Source: CAVZZG01 sp963779685 (GTDB lineage Bacteria > Actinomycetota > Thermoleophilia > Gaiellales > F1-60-MAGs149). Taken from it: DNA of 64,000 nucleotides. The notes below the pieces were generated by a model that saw nothing but the letters and a program-made list of their open reading frames with translations, did not search any database and was not told the origin of the DNA. The DNA lies in contig CAVZZG010000003.1 in assembly GCA_963779685.1 (NCBI GenBank), positions 186,001-250,000 on the forward strand, read 5' to 3'. Of the stretch, positions 17,825 to 31,371 are shown piece by piece. Positions within the stretch are counted from its first letter, which is position 1; the number at the start of each line of letters is the position of its first letter. Position numbers and translations under genes: made by a program.

Positions 17825-18408
17825 GTCCTGAGCGCGTCGGCCGTGCGTTCTTCGCGCGGCCGGTACTCGAGGTGGCCCGCGATCTGATCGGTTGCACGCT
17901 GCTGGTGGACGGCGTGGGCGGCCGCCTGGTCGAGGTCGAGGCCTACGCGGCGGACGACCCGGCGTCGCACGGCTTCCGGGGCCCGACCGAGCGCAACCGA
18001 GCCATGTTCGGACCGCCGGGGCACGCCTACGTCTACCGCTCCTACGGCATCCACTGGATGCTCAACCTGGTGTGCGAGTGCGAGGGCACCGCGGCGGCCG
18101 TGCTCGTACGGGCGATCGTCCCCCAGCACCGCCGGGACGTGATCGCCTCCCGCCGCACCGGCGTCGGCGAGCGTGACTGGTGCCGGGGGCCGGGGCGGGT
18201 CGGCGTGGCGCTCGCGGTCGGCCCGCACCTGGACGGATTGCCGCTCGACACCGGGCCGTTCCGGATCGAGCCCCGCACGACGACGCCGGACCTCGACGCG
18301 ACGGTGCGGATCGGTATCACCCGCGCCGCCGATCTGCCATGGCGGTTCGTCGAGCGCGGCTCGCGCTACGTCAGTTCCGCCGGGGCGGCGAGACCCCGGC
18401 GGCGATGA
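17821..18408 (+). CDS. mpg: DNA-3-methyladenine (alkyladenine) glycosylase, AAG/MPG family
   Basis: About 195 residues. Base-excision enzyme removing alkylated purines. Motifs: FFARPVLEVARDLIGCTLLV, the catalytic-region VEVEAYAADDPASHGFRGPT, RNRAMFGPPGHAYVYRSYGI, and WMLNLVCE. The FFARP motif lies upstream of the first GTG in frame (17872). The only candidate start that includes it is CTG at 17821, which overlaps the preceding TGA and has AGGA upstream. Using the GTG would truncate the fold. The last 38 bases overlap the convergent penicillin-binding-protein gene. Confidence 0.88.
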   Translation: MSPERVGRAFFARPVLEVARDLIGCTLLVDGVGGRLVEVEAYAADDPASHGFRGPTERNRAMFGPPGHAYVYRSYGIHWMLNLVCECEGTAAAVLVRAIVPQHRRDVIASRRTGVGERDWCRGPGRVGVALAVGPHLDGLPLDTGPFRIEPRTTTPDLDATVRIGITRAADLPWRFVERGSRYVSSAGAARPRRR

Positions 18409-21196
18409 TCGTGCCGCGGGCGACCTTCGTGCCGGCGGGAATGTCGATCGTGACGAGGCGGTCGCCGACCGCCACCGGTCGGTGGCCGCTGCGGTGGGGG
18501 GCGAGCTGCAACCCGGCCACCGCCAGCCGGCGCCGGGCCTCGGCGACCGTCTGGCCGATGATGTCGGGCACGGTTGCGGCATTCGCGTCTCCGACGACGG
18601 CGATGGTGACGAGCGTGCCCCGCGGGGCGACCTCGCCCGGGTCGGTGTCCTGACCCACCACGGCGCCGGAGGGATACCCGGTGCGCGTGTCCTGATCCTC
18701 GATCGCGACCTTGAAGCCGGCTGCCTGGAGCTGGCCGATGGCGTCCGCGATGAAGGTCGGATGGGCGCGTGTCCCTGTCACGACGGGCACGACCACCAGT
18801 GGCACCCGTACGGGGATGAAGACCCGTACGGGGTCGTGGAACGGCACCGAGACGCCGGGGTCCGGCACCTGTTCGACCACCTGCCCGGTCGGCTGACCGG
18901 ACCTGGCCGGGATCAGCTCCACCTGGAACGTCAGCCCCTGCCCGGCCGCCAGCCGTGCTGCCTTCCGGCTCGAGAGCCCCGAGAGGTCGGGCACGATCGT
19001 GAGGTTGTGCACGCAGTGGCTCTCGGCGCCGCGCGGGATGTCGCTGCTGGCGAGGACGAGCGAGCGGACGCCGACGCACCCCACCTGTCCCAGCTCCCAC
19101 GGGGCCTTGCGGGTGTCGACCGCGACCTCGCGGCCCGCCCGGCCCGAGGAGTACGGCCAGCCCTGCGCCGGCGTGCCGGCGAGCACGTGCCCCATGAAGT
19201 TCTTCCAGATCTCCGCCGGGATCGTGCCGCCGAACACGGGCTTGCCGCCGTACTCGGTCTTCATTGCCTTCGCCGGGCGGATGTAGCCGACCCAGACCGA
19301 CGCGACCCGCTGCGGCGTGTCGCCGACGAACCAGGCGTCCTTGAAGTCGGTGGTCGTGCCGGTCTTGCCGATCACGGTGCGGCCCGGTAGGGCGGCCCGG
19401 TAGCCCGTGCCGGCGCCGCTGCCGACGACGCCGCGCATCGCGTCCAGCAGGGACTGGGCGTCGGTCGTGTCGAGGGCGTGCGAGAGCGACGGGCGGTTGA
19501 CGTCGGCATGCCCGTCCGGGAACTGCACCCGCAGGATGGAGATCGGGTCCTGGTTGGCGGATCGGTAGCCGGCGTCGGGGGTGTGGAACAGGATCGATCC
19601 GCCCACCAGCACGCCCTCGTTGGCGATGGTGGCGTAGGCATGCGCCATCTCGAGCGGCGTGACGCCGAGGCGCAGGCCGCCGAGGCCGATCGCGAGGTTG
19701 GGGTCGAGCGGCGACACGATGCCCATGGCGTGGGCGGCGTCGACCACCGCCTGCGGGTGCACGGTCGCCGTCAGCTGGGCGAAGACGGTGTTGTCGGAGA
19801 CGGTCATGGCCTCGGGCAGGCTGATCCAGCCGAGGTAGGACGGCGTGTCGTTGCGCACGTAGATCCACGACTTCTGGTCGAGGGGCAGGAGCACCTTGCC
19901 CGACTTGAACTGGGTGCCGGGCTGGATGCCGTTGCGCAGCGCCGCCGCCAGCACGAAGGGCTTGAAGGCGGAGCCGGGCTGCCGATGACCGAGCGTGGCG
20001 GTGTTGAACGGCTGGTCGGCGTAGTTGTCGCCCCCGACCATCGCCATCACCTGGCCGGTGCTGGGCTGGATCGATACCAGCGCAGCGTCCGGGCCGATGC
20101 CGTTGAGATGGCGCTTGACGGCCTTCTCGGCCGTCTGCTGCTCGCGCAGGTTGATCGACGTGTAGACCTTCAGACCGGCGGTGAAGGTGCGGTCGCCGTA
20201 GCGGTTCTCGAGCAGCGACGTGACGTAGCCGACGAAGTAGGGCACCTTCGTCCCGCCGAAGGACAGCGAGTGCTTGACGCCCTTGGGCAGCAGCGGCGCC
20301 TCCTTGGCATTGGCGCCGGCGCCGGCCGACAGGTAGCCCTGGGTGACGAGGTCGTCGATCACCAGGTTGCGTCGCGTGACGGCGGCGTCCGGGTGGGCCA
20401 TCGGGTCGAACTCGACGGGCGACTTCGGGATCGCGGCGAGCAGCGCCGCGTCCGACGCCGTCAGCGCGGACGCGTGCTTGCCGAAGTAGAAGTGGGCCGC
20501 GGCCTCCACGCCGTAGCAGCCGTGACCGAAGTAGATCGTGTTCAGGTAGGCCGCGAGGATGCGCTCCTTCGAGTCCCACTTGCGCTCGAGCTGGTACGCG
20601 AGCACGACCTCCTGGAGCTTGCGCTTCAGGGTCTGCTGCGACCCGAGGTAGGTGTTCTTCACCAGCTGCTGCGTGATCGTCGAGCCGCCCTCCTGGGCGC
20701 CCAGCAGCACGCGCTTGACGAGCGCTCGCCCGATGCCCTCGGGGTCGAATCCCTTGTGCTGGAAGAACCGCTTGTCCTCGATCGCGACGATCGCGTTCTT
20801 CATCGTGGTCGAGATCTGGGCCGGCTGCAGGAGGATCCGCGACTCGTCCGAGCGCAGGGTCGCGAGCCGTATCCAGCGACAGCCGCTCTTGAACGGGTCG
20901 CCGTGCCAGCAGCGGCTGTCGTTCGGGTCGCGGGCGAAGATGAACCCCATCTGGGCCGGGTCGCGCGCCATGCTCTCGACCTGGCTCAGGTCGGCGATGT
21001 TCTGCGCGGCGGCGGTGACGAACCCGAAGAACGCCGCGACGATCGACAGCAGGAACAGCAGCAGCGCGACCGGGACCACGCGCAGCCAGCGCACCCGCCT
21101 CCGGCGCGGCCGCCGGGGCCGGTCGGGAGGAGGCGGCGGCGGGGTGAACTCGAATCGCAGCGGTTGCTGCGGCGGTCTGCGTCGGCGTCTCGCCAT
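18371..21196 (-). CDS. bifunctional class A penicillin-binding protein with PASTA domains
   Basis: 941 residues; the start was chosen at MARRRRRPPQQPLRF. Basic Pro-rich cytoplasmic tail, then one membrane anchor (about residues 40-62). GT51 transglycosylase with EDKRFFQHKGFDPEGIGRAL and GGSTITQQLVKNTYL. Transpeptidase with SXXK (GSAFKPF), SXN (SDN) and KTG (GKTGTTTDF). At the C-terminus three PASTA repeats (VPDLSGLSSRKAARLAAGQG, VPVVTGTRAHPTF, VPDIIGQTVAEARRRLAVAG) probably bind muropeptides. It polymerises and cross-links peptidoglycan outside the membrane. The 3' end overlaps mpg; the 5' end is divergent from tyrS. Confidence 0.93.
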   Translation of the reverse strand: MARRRRRPPQQPLRFEFTPPPPPPDRPRRPRRRRVRWLRVVPVALLLFLLSIVAAFFGFVTAAAQNIADLSQVESMARDPAQMGFIFARDPNDSRCWHGDPFKSGCRWIRLATLRSDESRILLQPAQISTTMKNAIVAIEDKRFFQHKGFDPEGIGRALVKRVLLGAQEGGSTITQQLVKNTYLGSQQTLKRKLQEVVLAYQLERKWDSKERILAAYLNTIYFGHGCYGVEAAAHFYFGKHASALTASDAALLAAIPKSPVEFDPMAHPDAAVTRRNLVIDDLVTQGYLSAGAGANAKEAPLLPKGVKHSLSFGGTKVPYFVGYVTSLLENRYGDRTFTAGLKVYTSINLREQQTAEKAVKRHLNGIGPDAALVSIQPSTGQVMAMVGGDNYADQPFNTATLGHRQPGSAFKPFVLAAALRNGIQPGTQFKSGKVLLPLDQKSWIYVRNDTPSYLGWISLPEAMTVSDNTVFAQLTATVHPQAVVDAAHAMGIVSPLDPNLAIGLGGLRLGVTPLEMAHAYATIANEGVLVGGSILFHTPDAGYRSANQDPISILRVQFPDGHADVNRPSLSHALDTTDAQSLLDAMRGVVGSGAGTGYRAALPGRTVIGKTGTTTDFKDAWFVGDTPQRVASVWVGYIRPAKAMKTEYGGKPVFGGTIPAEIWKNFMGHVLAGTPAQGWPYSSGRAGREVAVDTRKAPWELGQVGCVGVRSLVLASSDIPRGAESHCVHNLTIVPDLSGLSSRKAARLAAGQGLTFQVELIPARSGQPTGQVVEQVPDPGVSVPFHDPVRVFIPVRVPLVVVPVVTGTRAHPTFIADAIGQLQAAGFKVAIEDQDTRTGYPSGAVVGQDTDPGEVAPRGTLVTIAVVGDANAATVPDIIGQTVAEARRRLAVAGLQLAPHRSGHRPVAVGDRLVTIDIPAGTKVARGTIIAAGVSPPRRN

Positions 21197-21255
21197 GGAT
21201 CGGCCTCCGGATGGGTACCGTCGCTGGCGCCGGAGGGCACCGGTATGCTGGCCCG

Positions 21256-22533
21256 GTGGGCGGGCCGGACATCCTCGAGGAGCTCGCCTGGCGCGGCCAG
21301 CTCGAGCAGCTGAGCGACGCCGATCGGATCCGGAGCTACCTCGCAACGCCGGGTGCGCCGGTCTACTGCGGGTTCGACCCGACGGCGCCCTCGCTGCAGA
21401 TCGGCAACCTCGTGCCGCTGATCGGGCTCGCCCGGTTCCAGCGGGCGGGCCACCCGCCGATCGCCGTGGTCGGTGGAGGCACGGGGCTGATCGGCGACCC
21501 GCGCCCCTCGGCGGAGCGTGTCCTCAACGCACGCGAGACCGTGGCCGAATGGCGTGAGCGCCTCGTCGCGCAGGCCGCGAAGTTCCTCGACTTCGACTCG
21601 TCGGTGGCGCCGGCGCGGGTCGTCGACAACGTCGACTGGCTCGGCGATCTGACCGCGATCGACCTGATGCGCGACGTCGGCAAGCACTTCCCGGTCAACT
21701 ACATGCTGGCGAAGGAGAGCGTCAAGACGCGCCTCGAAAACGAGGGTATCTCCTACACCGAGTTCTCCTACATGCTGCTCCAGGCCTACGACTACCTGCA
21801 CCTCGCCCGTACCTACGGGTGCCGGCTTCAGGTCGGTGGCGCCGATCAGTGGGGGAACATCACGGCCGGGTGCGAGCTGATCCGGCGAGCCGGTGAGGGG
21901 CAGGCTGACGCGCTCACCTTCCCGCTGGTCACGAAGGCCGACGGCACCAAGTTCGGCAAGACGGAGGCGGGCGCGGTCTACATCGACCCTGCGCTCACGT
22001 CCGTCTTCGCGTTCTACCAGTTCTGGCTCAACTGCGACGATCGCGACGTGATCTCCTACCTGAAGGTGTACACCGACGTGCCCCGCCACGAGGTCGACGA
22101 GCTCGCCGGCCTCACTGCGACGCGGCCGGAGGCGCGCGAGGCGCAGCGCAGGCTGGCGCGGGACTTCACCACCATCGTGCACGGCGAGGCCGCGTGCGCC
22201 GTCGCGATGCGCACGACCGAGGCTCTGTTCGGTCAGGGCCGGCTCGCCGACGTCGATCCGGCCGAGCTCGAGATCGGGCTGGAGGGAGCGCCGACGGTGC
22301 GGCTCGTCCCGGCCGGTGCGCCGCAGACGTTCGCGCACCTGCTGGTCGAGGCGGGGCTCGCGACCAGCCTGTCGGATGCGGACCGCGCCGTGGCCGGCGG
22401 CGGCGTCTACGCGAACGACGAGCGCATCGAGGCGAGCCGCGCGCAGCCGGCCCCCGACCAGTTCCTCGGCGGGCGCCTGCTGGTGCTGCGCAGAGGCCGG
22501 CGCAACCGCGCGGTCGTCCTTCGCGACGGTTGA
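21256..22533 (+). CDS. tyrS: tyrosyl-tRNA synthetase
   Basis: 425 residues, class Ic synthetase. The HIGH-like motif is in PTAPSLQIGNLVPLIGLARF, the KMSKS-like loop is KADGTKFGKTEAGA, and the Tyr-binding helix is YDYLHLARTYGCRLQVGGAD. A C-terminal S4-like RNA-binding domain (about residues 355-425) ends LLVLRRGRRNRAVVL. The GTG at 21256 fits the normal N-terminus (GGPDILEELAWRG). It lies directly upstream of the rRNA operon promoter region, which begins inside or just after its stop. Confidence 0.93.
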   Translation: MGGPDILEELAWRGQLEQLSDADRIRSYLATPGAPVYCGFDPTAPSLQIGNLVPLIGLARFQRAGHPPIAVVGGGTGLIGDPRPSAERVLNARETVAEWRERLVAQAAKFLDFDSSVAPARVVDNVDWLGDLTAIDLMRDVGKHFPVNYMLAKESVKTRLENEGISYTEFSYMLLQAYDYLHLARTYGCRLQVGGADQWGNITAGCELIRRAGEGQADALTFPLVTKADGTKFGKTEAGAVYIDPALTSVFAFYQFWLNCDDRDVISYLKVYTDVPRHEVDELAGLTATRPEAREAQRRLARDFTTIVHGEAACAVAMRTTEALFGQGRLADVDPAELEIGLEGAPTVRLVPAGAPQTFAHLLVEAGLATSLSDADRAVAGGGVYANDERIEASRAQPAPDQFLGGRLLVLRRGRRNRAVVLRDG

Positions 22534-22536
22534 CGG

Positions 22537-22564
22537 TTGCACCGGGTGGGGGAGGTGGTATGGT
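22537..22564 (+). promoter_or_regulatory. rRNA operon promoter P1 (predicted)
   Basis: TTGCAC (22537-22542), 16-base spacer, TATGGT (22559-22564), just after the tyrS stop. It is a good sigma-70-type match in a 375-base leader that contains no gene. Confidence 0.5.
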
Positions 22565-22648
22565 TCCCACCGGCAGCGAGTTGCCGGGTGCGCGAGCGCC
22601 CGCGGGCTCCTATAGCCCCCGACTCGCGGGTCTGCACGGAGGAAGCGG

Positions 22649-22677
22649 TTGCCCGCCTCCTACCGTGCTGGTAGAGT
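22649..22677 (+). promoter_or_regulatory. rRNA operon promoter P2 (predicted)
   Basis: TTGCCC (22649-22654), 17-base spacer, TAGAGT (22672-22677). TAGAGT-like -10 boxes are common in actinobacterial rrn promoters. A boxA-like antitermination element (TGGTCTTTGAAAAC) follows near 22703-22717. Confidence 0.55.
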
Positions 22678-22702
22678 GATCGTTTGCGCCCACGTGGCGC
22701 CT

Positions 22703-22717
22703 GGTCTTTGAAAACTG
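22703..22717 (+). promoter_or_regulatory. boxA-like rrn antitermination element in the leader
   Basis: TGGTCTTTGAAAACTG resembles the NusB/NusE boxA (TGCTCTTTAACA). A second copy of the TTGAAAACTG core lies in the 16S-23S spacer near 24719-24728, the usual boxA position before 23S. Confidence 0.5.
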
Positions 22718-22910
22718 AGCAGCGTGGTGCCACGGGCGGAATCCTCTGCCCGTGGACGACTAGCCGAGTTTTAGCCAGCCGCGGTGCTTCGGCACCGACG
22801 GCAGATGCGGCGGCCGACCGCTACCGAAGCCCTTCGGGGTTCGAGGATGCGGCCGGTACGCCTGATCAACCTCCCTCGTTAGCTTCCGCTTCGGCGGTCG
22901 CACGAGATCT

Positions 22911-24453
<1,543 letters not shown>

Positions 24454-24455
24454 CT

Positions 24456-24756
24456 AGGGAAACGGCGATTCGTCGCCGTGGCGTCTTCTCGGCAGATGTG
24501 GAGCCCGCCTCGTGCGGGTGACTTACCTGCCCAGCCCTCCTCGGGGCTGTTGGAGGACACGCCTGGAACCACGTCGACCTCGGTTGGTTCGTCGAGTGAT
24601 CTCGAGGGATCGCACGATGGCCACGCTGCTCAGCTTTGAGAGACCGGCGCCTTGCGCGTCGGCCCTCGCCGCCTCAACCGCGGCGAGCGCTCTCGGGGGC
24701 ACACGTGCCCGCGCACCTTGAAAACTGCATAGTGAAGTCGTGGTATTTCTCTACAT
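24456..24756 (+). other. 16S-23S internal transcribed spacer without tRNA genes
   Basis: About 300 bases. No cloverleaf or Ile/Ala tRNA sequence is visible. It contains small hairpins (for example cagccc/gggctg near 24532-24550), a GCTCAGCTTTGAGAGACC element and the boxA-like TTGAAAACTG shortly before 23S. Confidence 0.8.
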
Positions 24757-27738
<2,982 letters not shown>

Positions 27739-27825
27739 TGATCAACGAGATGCCACGACTTCCTATGCAGCTTTGAGGGTGCGCGGGTCCGCGACGTTTG
27801 CGGGCCCCCGCGCGATCTCAGAGAT

Positions 27826-27944
27826 TTCCGGTGGCCATGGCGAGGGAGATACACCTCTTCCCATCTCGAACAGAGAAGTTAAGCCCCTCCGCGCCGATGG
27901 TACTTGGTTCGCAAGGGCCTGGGAGAGTAGGTCGCCGCCGGGAT
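27826..27944 (+). rRNA. rrf: 5S ribosomal RNA
   Basis: About 119 bases. Contains the GGTGGCCATGGCGAGGGAGA start, CACCTCTTCCCATCTCGAAC, AGAAGTTAAGCCCC and the closing GTAGGTCGCCGCCGGGA that pairs with the 5' end. It lies about 88 bases after 23S, with a GC-rich processing-type hairpin between them. Confidence 0.93.
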
Positions 27945-27952
27945 TACGTCAG

Positions 27953-27980
27953 ATGAGCCGGGCTCTCGAGCCCGGCTCAT
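27953..27980 (+). terminator. rRNA operon terminator hairpin
   Basis: A near-perfect palindrome: atgagccgggctc pairs with gagcccggctcat, 11 to 13 bp around a tiny loop, 8 bases after 5S. The following CGTCGTCCT has only a weak T-tract. Confidence 0.75.
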
Positions 27981-27995
27981 CGTCGTCCTGCGGTC

Positions 27996-28309
27996 TTCGC
28001 GGCACGGCACGCAACGCCGCAGTCCGCGGACCGCGCGCGATCCGTTACACGTCCGGCCCGCTCCGGCGCTTCCGTGGCCTGCGTTCGCCTGCCGGGGCCC
28101 TGGGAGGCGTCACGGCGGGCGCGCGCATCGTCGACGTGCGGAATTCGCGGCACGGCACGCAACGCCGCGCCCCGCGGACCGCGCGCGATCCGTTACACGT
28201 CCGGCCCGACCGGGCACTTCCGTGGCCTGCGTTCGCCTGCCGGGGCCCTGGAAGGCGTCGCGGCGGGCGCGCGCATCGTCACGTGCGGCGTTGCGTGCCG
28301 TGCCGCGAA
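27996..28309. repeat. 148-bp tandem duplication closed by an inverted 25-mer
   Basis: Unit 1 is 27996-28143 and unit 2 is 28144 to about 28291. They align over about 140 bases with roughly nine substitutions and one 1-base gap. Both begin with the same 25-mer (TTCGCGGCACGGCACGCAAC plus GCCGC). Its exact reverse complement stands at 28285-28309, ending the element. No convincing gene lies in the stretch between 5S (27944) and 28317. The long inverted ends recall a non-autonomous mobile or RNA-structured element. Confidence 0.8.
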
Positions 28310-28316
28310 AACCGCA

Positions 28317-28949
28317 TCAGAGGAGGTCGGCGGCGTCGGCCGCGTGGGCCAGGGGGACGTTGAACGCGTGGAGGCGCCAGGAGGCTTCGGGCGTGCGCTC
28401 GAGCACGGTCAGCGAGACGTGCGCGATCGGGCCGACGATGGTGCGCGCTGCCTGCGCGCCGGCGCCGAAGGTGTGGGCGACGGCGGCGCGGATGACGCCG
28501 CCGTGGCTGAAGACCGCGACGCACTCGCCGGCGACGTGGCGGGCGGCGATGTCCGCGAGTACGGGCGCCACTCGGTGTTGCAGCTCATTGTAGGTCTCGC
28601 CGCCCGACCACCCGGTCTCGCCGCGCCTCTGGCGGTCGGCGCCGGCGGGGTCGCCCTCCGCGACCTGGGCGCGTGTGAGGCCCGTCCAGGAGCCCGTGTC
28701 GATCTCGCGCAGGCCGGCGAGTTCGAGGACCGGCAGGCCCAGCGCGGCGGCCAGCGGTGCCGCCGAGTCGCGCGCCCGCCGGAGATCGGACGCGTAGATC
28801 GCGGCGAACGACCAGGCCTGCAGTGCGGCGGAGGCCTGCTTCACCTGCTCGACGCCGCGCGCCGTGAGGGGACGGTCGTCGTGGCCCTGCCAGCGCCCCT
28901 CCTGGTTCCAGTCCGTCTCACCGTGCCGGATCAGGAACAGCGTGGCCAT
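28317..28949 (-). CDS. histidine phosphatase family protein (phosphoglycerate mutase-like)
   Basis: 210 residues from MATLFLIRHGETDWNQEGRW. The RHG motif holds the phospho-accepting His. Partner motifs are ASDLRRARDSAAPLA, the Glu region LREIDTGSWTGLTRAQV, and the second His in VAVFSHGGVIRAAV. Typical of GpmB/CobC-type phosphatases acting on phosphosugars, cobalamin intermediates or other phosphoesters; sequence does not fix which. It is divergent from the SDR gene with 26 bases between the starts. Its 3' end lies 8 bases from the inverted repeat. Confidence 0.88.
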   Translation of the reverse strand: MATLFLIRHGETDWNQEGRWQGHDDRPLTARGVEQVKQASAALQAWSFAAIYASDLRRARDSAAPLAAALGLPVLELAGLREIDTGSWTGLTRAQVAEGDPAGADRQRRGETGWSGGETYNELQHRVAPVLADIAARHVAGECVAVFSHGGVIRAAVAHTFGAGAQAARTIVGPIAHVSLTVLERTPEASWRLHAFNVPLAHAADAADLL

Positions 28950-28975
28950 CGGACGAACGGTATACGCTTGGCCTC

Positions 28976-29761
28976 GTGGAACTGGGTCTGGAAGGACGTC
29001 GCGCACTCGTCACGGGTGCGTCGGCGGGCATCGGCTTCGAGATCTCCCACCAGCTGGCCGCCGCCGGGGCCCGAGTCGCGATGGTCGCTCGAGGGGCCGA
29101 GGCGCTGGCCGGCGCGGTCGACGCGGCCGGCGGTGCCTGCGCGATCGTCGCTGACCTGGCGATACCGGGCGAGCCGGAGCGGGCCGTCGCGGAAGCCGTC
29201 AGCGCCCTCGGCGGTCTCGACATCCTCGTCAACAACGTCGGCGCGGCCCGTCAGACCACGTTCGCCGAGCTCACCGACGCCGACTGGCAGGCGTCGTTCG
29301 ACGTGAACCTGATGAGCCACGTCCGTGCCATCCGGGCGGCGCTGCCGCACCTGCGCCGGTCCGACCAGGCGCGGATCGTGTCGATCTCCTCCACGGCCGG
29401 CAAGCGTCCCTCCGGTGGCATGCCGGACTACTCCGTGATGAAGGCCGCGCTGCTGTCGCTGTCGCGTCTCGTTGCCGATCAGGAGGCTGGCAACGGGATC
29501 CTGGTGAACGCGCTGTGCCCCGGGCCCACGCGCACCCCGGCATGGCTGGACGAGGGTGGGCTCGCCGACCAGGTCGCGGCGCGCGCCGCCATCGGCCGCG
29601 ACGACGCCCTCGCAAAGGCCGGTGCTGGACGGCCGCTCGGGCGGATGGCCGAGCCGCGCGAGATCGCCTCGGTGTGCGTGTTCCTCTGCTCGGCTGCTGC
29701 GTCGTACGTCACCGGCGCCGCCTGGAGCGCCGACGGCGGCACCGTTCCGGTCATCATCTGA
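28976..29761 (+). CDS. short-chain dehydrogenase/reductase (SDR) family oxidoreductase
   Basis: 261 residues from GTG. Rossmann motif VTGASAGIGFEISHQL, NNVGAARQTTF, catalytic Ser in VSISSTAGKRPSG and YxxxK in PDYSVMKAALLSL; the C-terminal AEPREIASVCVFLCSAAASY and GAAWSADGGT complete a classical SDR. NAD(P)-dependent reduction of a 3-oxoacyl or related carbonyl is likely; the substrate is unknown. It lies 27 bases upstream of cimA. Confidence 0.9.
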   Translation: MELGLEGRRALVTGASAGIGFEISHQLAAAGARVAMVARGAEALAGAVDAAGGACAIVADLAIPGEPERAVAEAVSALGGLDILVNNVGAARQTTFAELTDADWQASFDVNLMSHVRAIRAALPHLRRSDQARIVSISSTAGKRPSGGMPDYSVMKAALLSLSRLVADQEAGNGILVNALCPGPTRTPAWLDEGGLADQVAARAAIGRDDALAKAGAGRPLGRMAEPREIASVCVFLCSAAASYVTGAAWSADGGTVPVII

Positions 29762-29788
29762 TTCGTCGGCCCGGCTACGCTTCTGACC

Positions 29789-31371
29789 ATGGCGGAGGCG
29801 GTGCGGATCTACGACACGACGCTGCGCGACGGCATGCAGCGCGAGGGGATCTCGCTCTCGGTGTCCGAGAAGCTCCAGGTCGCTCAGTTGCTCGACCGGC
29901 TCGGTGTCGCAGTACATCGAGGCAGGTTTTCCGGCGTCCAATCCCAAGGACTCCGAGCTCTTCGAGCGCCTTGCCGCTGAACCGCTCCAGCACGCCCGCG
30001 TGGTGGCGTTCGGCATGACCCGCCGTCGTGACGCGAGCGCCGCTGAGGACGAGTCGCTGAGCGTCCTGGCGCAGTGCTTCGCACCGGTCGTGACGCTGGT
30101 CGGCAAGACCTGGGACCTCCACCTCGAGAAGGTCGTCAAGGTCAGCCGCGACGAGAACCTGGCGATGATCGCCGACTCCGTGGCGTTCCTGGTCGGGGAG
30201 GGCAAGGAGGTCGTCTACGACGCCGAGCACTTCTTCGACGGATACCGCTCGGATCGCGACTACGCCGTGGCCTGCCTCGAGGCCGCGGCCGGCGCCGGCG
30301 CCGCGAACATCACGCTGTGCGATACCAACGGCGCCACCCTGCCCTCGGGCGTCGCAGCCGCCACCGCCGATGTGGTGCGGGCGCTCGGCGCACAGGTCGA
30401 GATCGGCATCCACACGCACAACGACGCCGAGTGCGCGGTCGCCAACTCGCTGGCGGCCGTCGAGGCCGGCGCGCGGCTGGTGCAGGGAACCCTGAACGGC
30501 TACGGCGAGCGCTGCGGCAACGCCAACCTGATCGCGATCATCCCGAGCCTCCAGCTCAAGCTCGGCCACCCGTGCGTGCCGGACGAGAGCCTGCGCCGGC
30601 TGACCCAGATCTCCCACGAGGTGGCAGAGATCTGCAACCTCCAGCCCGACGCCCACGCCGCGTACGTCGGCCGCAGCGCCTTCGCCCACAAGGGCGGCAT
30701 GCACGTGGCCGGCGTACAGGCGGACGCGCGCACCTTCGAGCACCTCGAGCCGGGCCTCGTCGGCAACGCGCGGAGCGTGCTCGTGTCCGAGCTGTCCGGC
30801 AAGGGTACGGTGCGCGAGAAGGCGGTCGAGTTCGGGATCGAGCTCGACGCCGCCGCCACCGAGCGCGCGCTCGAGCGGCTGAAGGTGCTCGAGCACCGCG
30901 GCTACGCGTTCGAGGCCGCGGACGCGTCGTTCGAGCTGCTGCTGCGCGACGAAGCAGGGCAGATCGAGCCGCTGTTCACCCTGGAGGCGCTGCGCGTCAT
31001 CACCGAGAAGCGCGCCGACGGCCGGGTCGAGACGGAGGCGACGATCAAGGTGCGGGTGCGGGGCGAGCGCGTCGTCTCGACGGCCGAGGGGAACGGGCCG
31101 GTCAACGCGCTCGACGCCGCCCTGCGGGTCGGCGCTCACGAACCACTATCCGGAGCTGGCGCGGCTCGAGCTGGCGAACTACAAGGTCCGCATCCTGAAC
31201 CCCCACAGCGGCACCGGCGCCGTCACCCGGGTCATCCTCGACACCACCGACGGCCACGACGAGTGGGCCACGGTGGGCGTCTCGCCCAACATCATCGAGG
31301 CCTCCTGGGAGGCCCTGGTCGAGAGCCTCACCTACGGCCTGCGCCTGCGCGTGCCCGCGGCCGGCCGCTGA
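29789..31371 (+). CDS. cimA: (R)-citramalate synthase, with two single-base frameshifts
   Basis: Condenses pyruvate and acetyl-CoA to citramalate for isoleucine (2-oxobutyrate) synthesis. Motifs: YDTTLRDGMQREGISLSV, YIEAGFPASNPKDSELF, IGIHTHNDAECAVANS, GYGERCGNANLIAIIPSL, AFAHKGGMHVAGV, and a C-terminal LeuA-type regulatory domain ending WEALVESLTYGLRLRVPA. The frame breaks at an extra G near 29909 (LDRLGV then QYIEAGF) and an extra G near 31131 (DAALRV then ALTNHYPEL). Removing both gives 526 residues, normal for CimA. The stop shares one base with the dgt ATG. Confidence 0.85.

Noticed and set aside
27996..28309. CRISPR array
   Set aside because: Only two long, near-identical adjacent units without spacers; not a CRISPR layout.
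28074..29306. 410-residue plus-strand frame over the repeat and the phosphatase gene
   Set aside because: It runs across the tandem repeat and antisense to a well-defined histidine phosphatase; no motif supports it.
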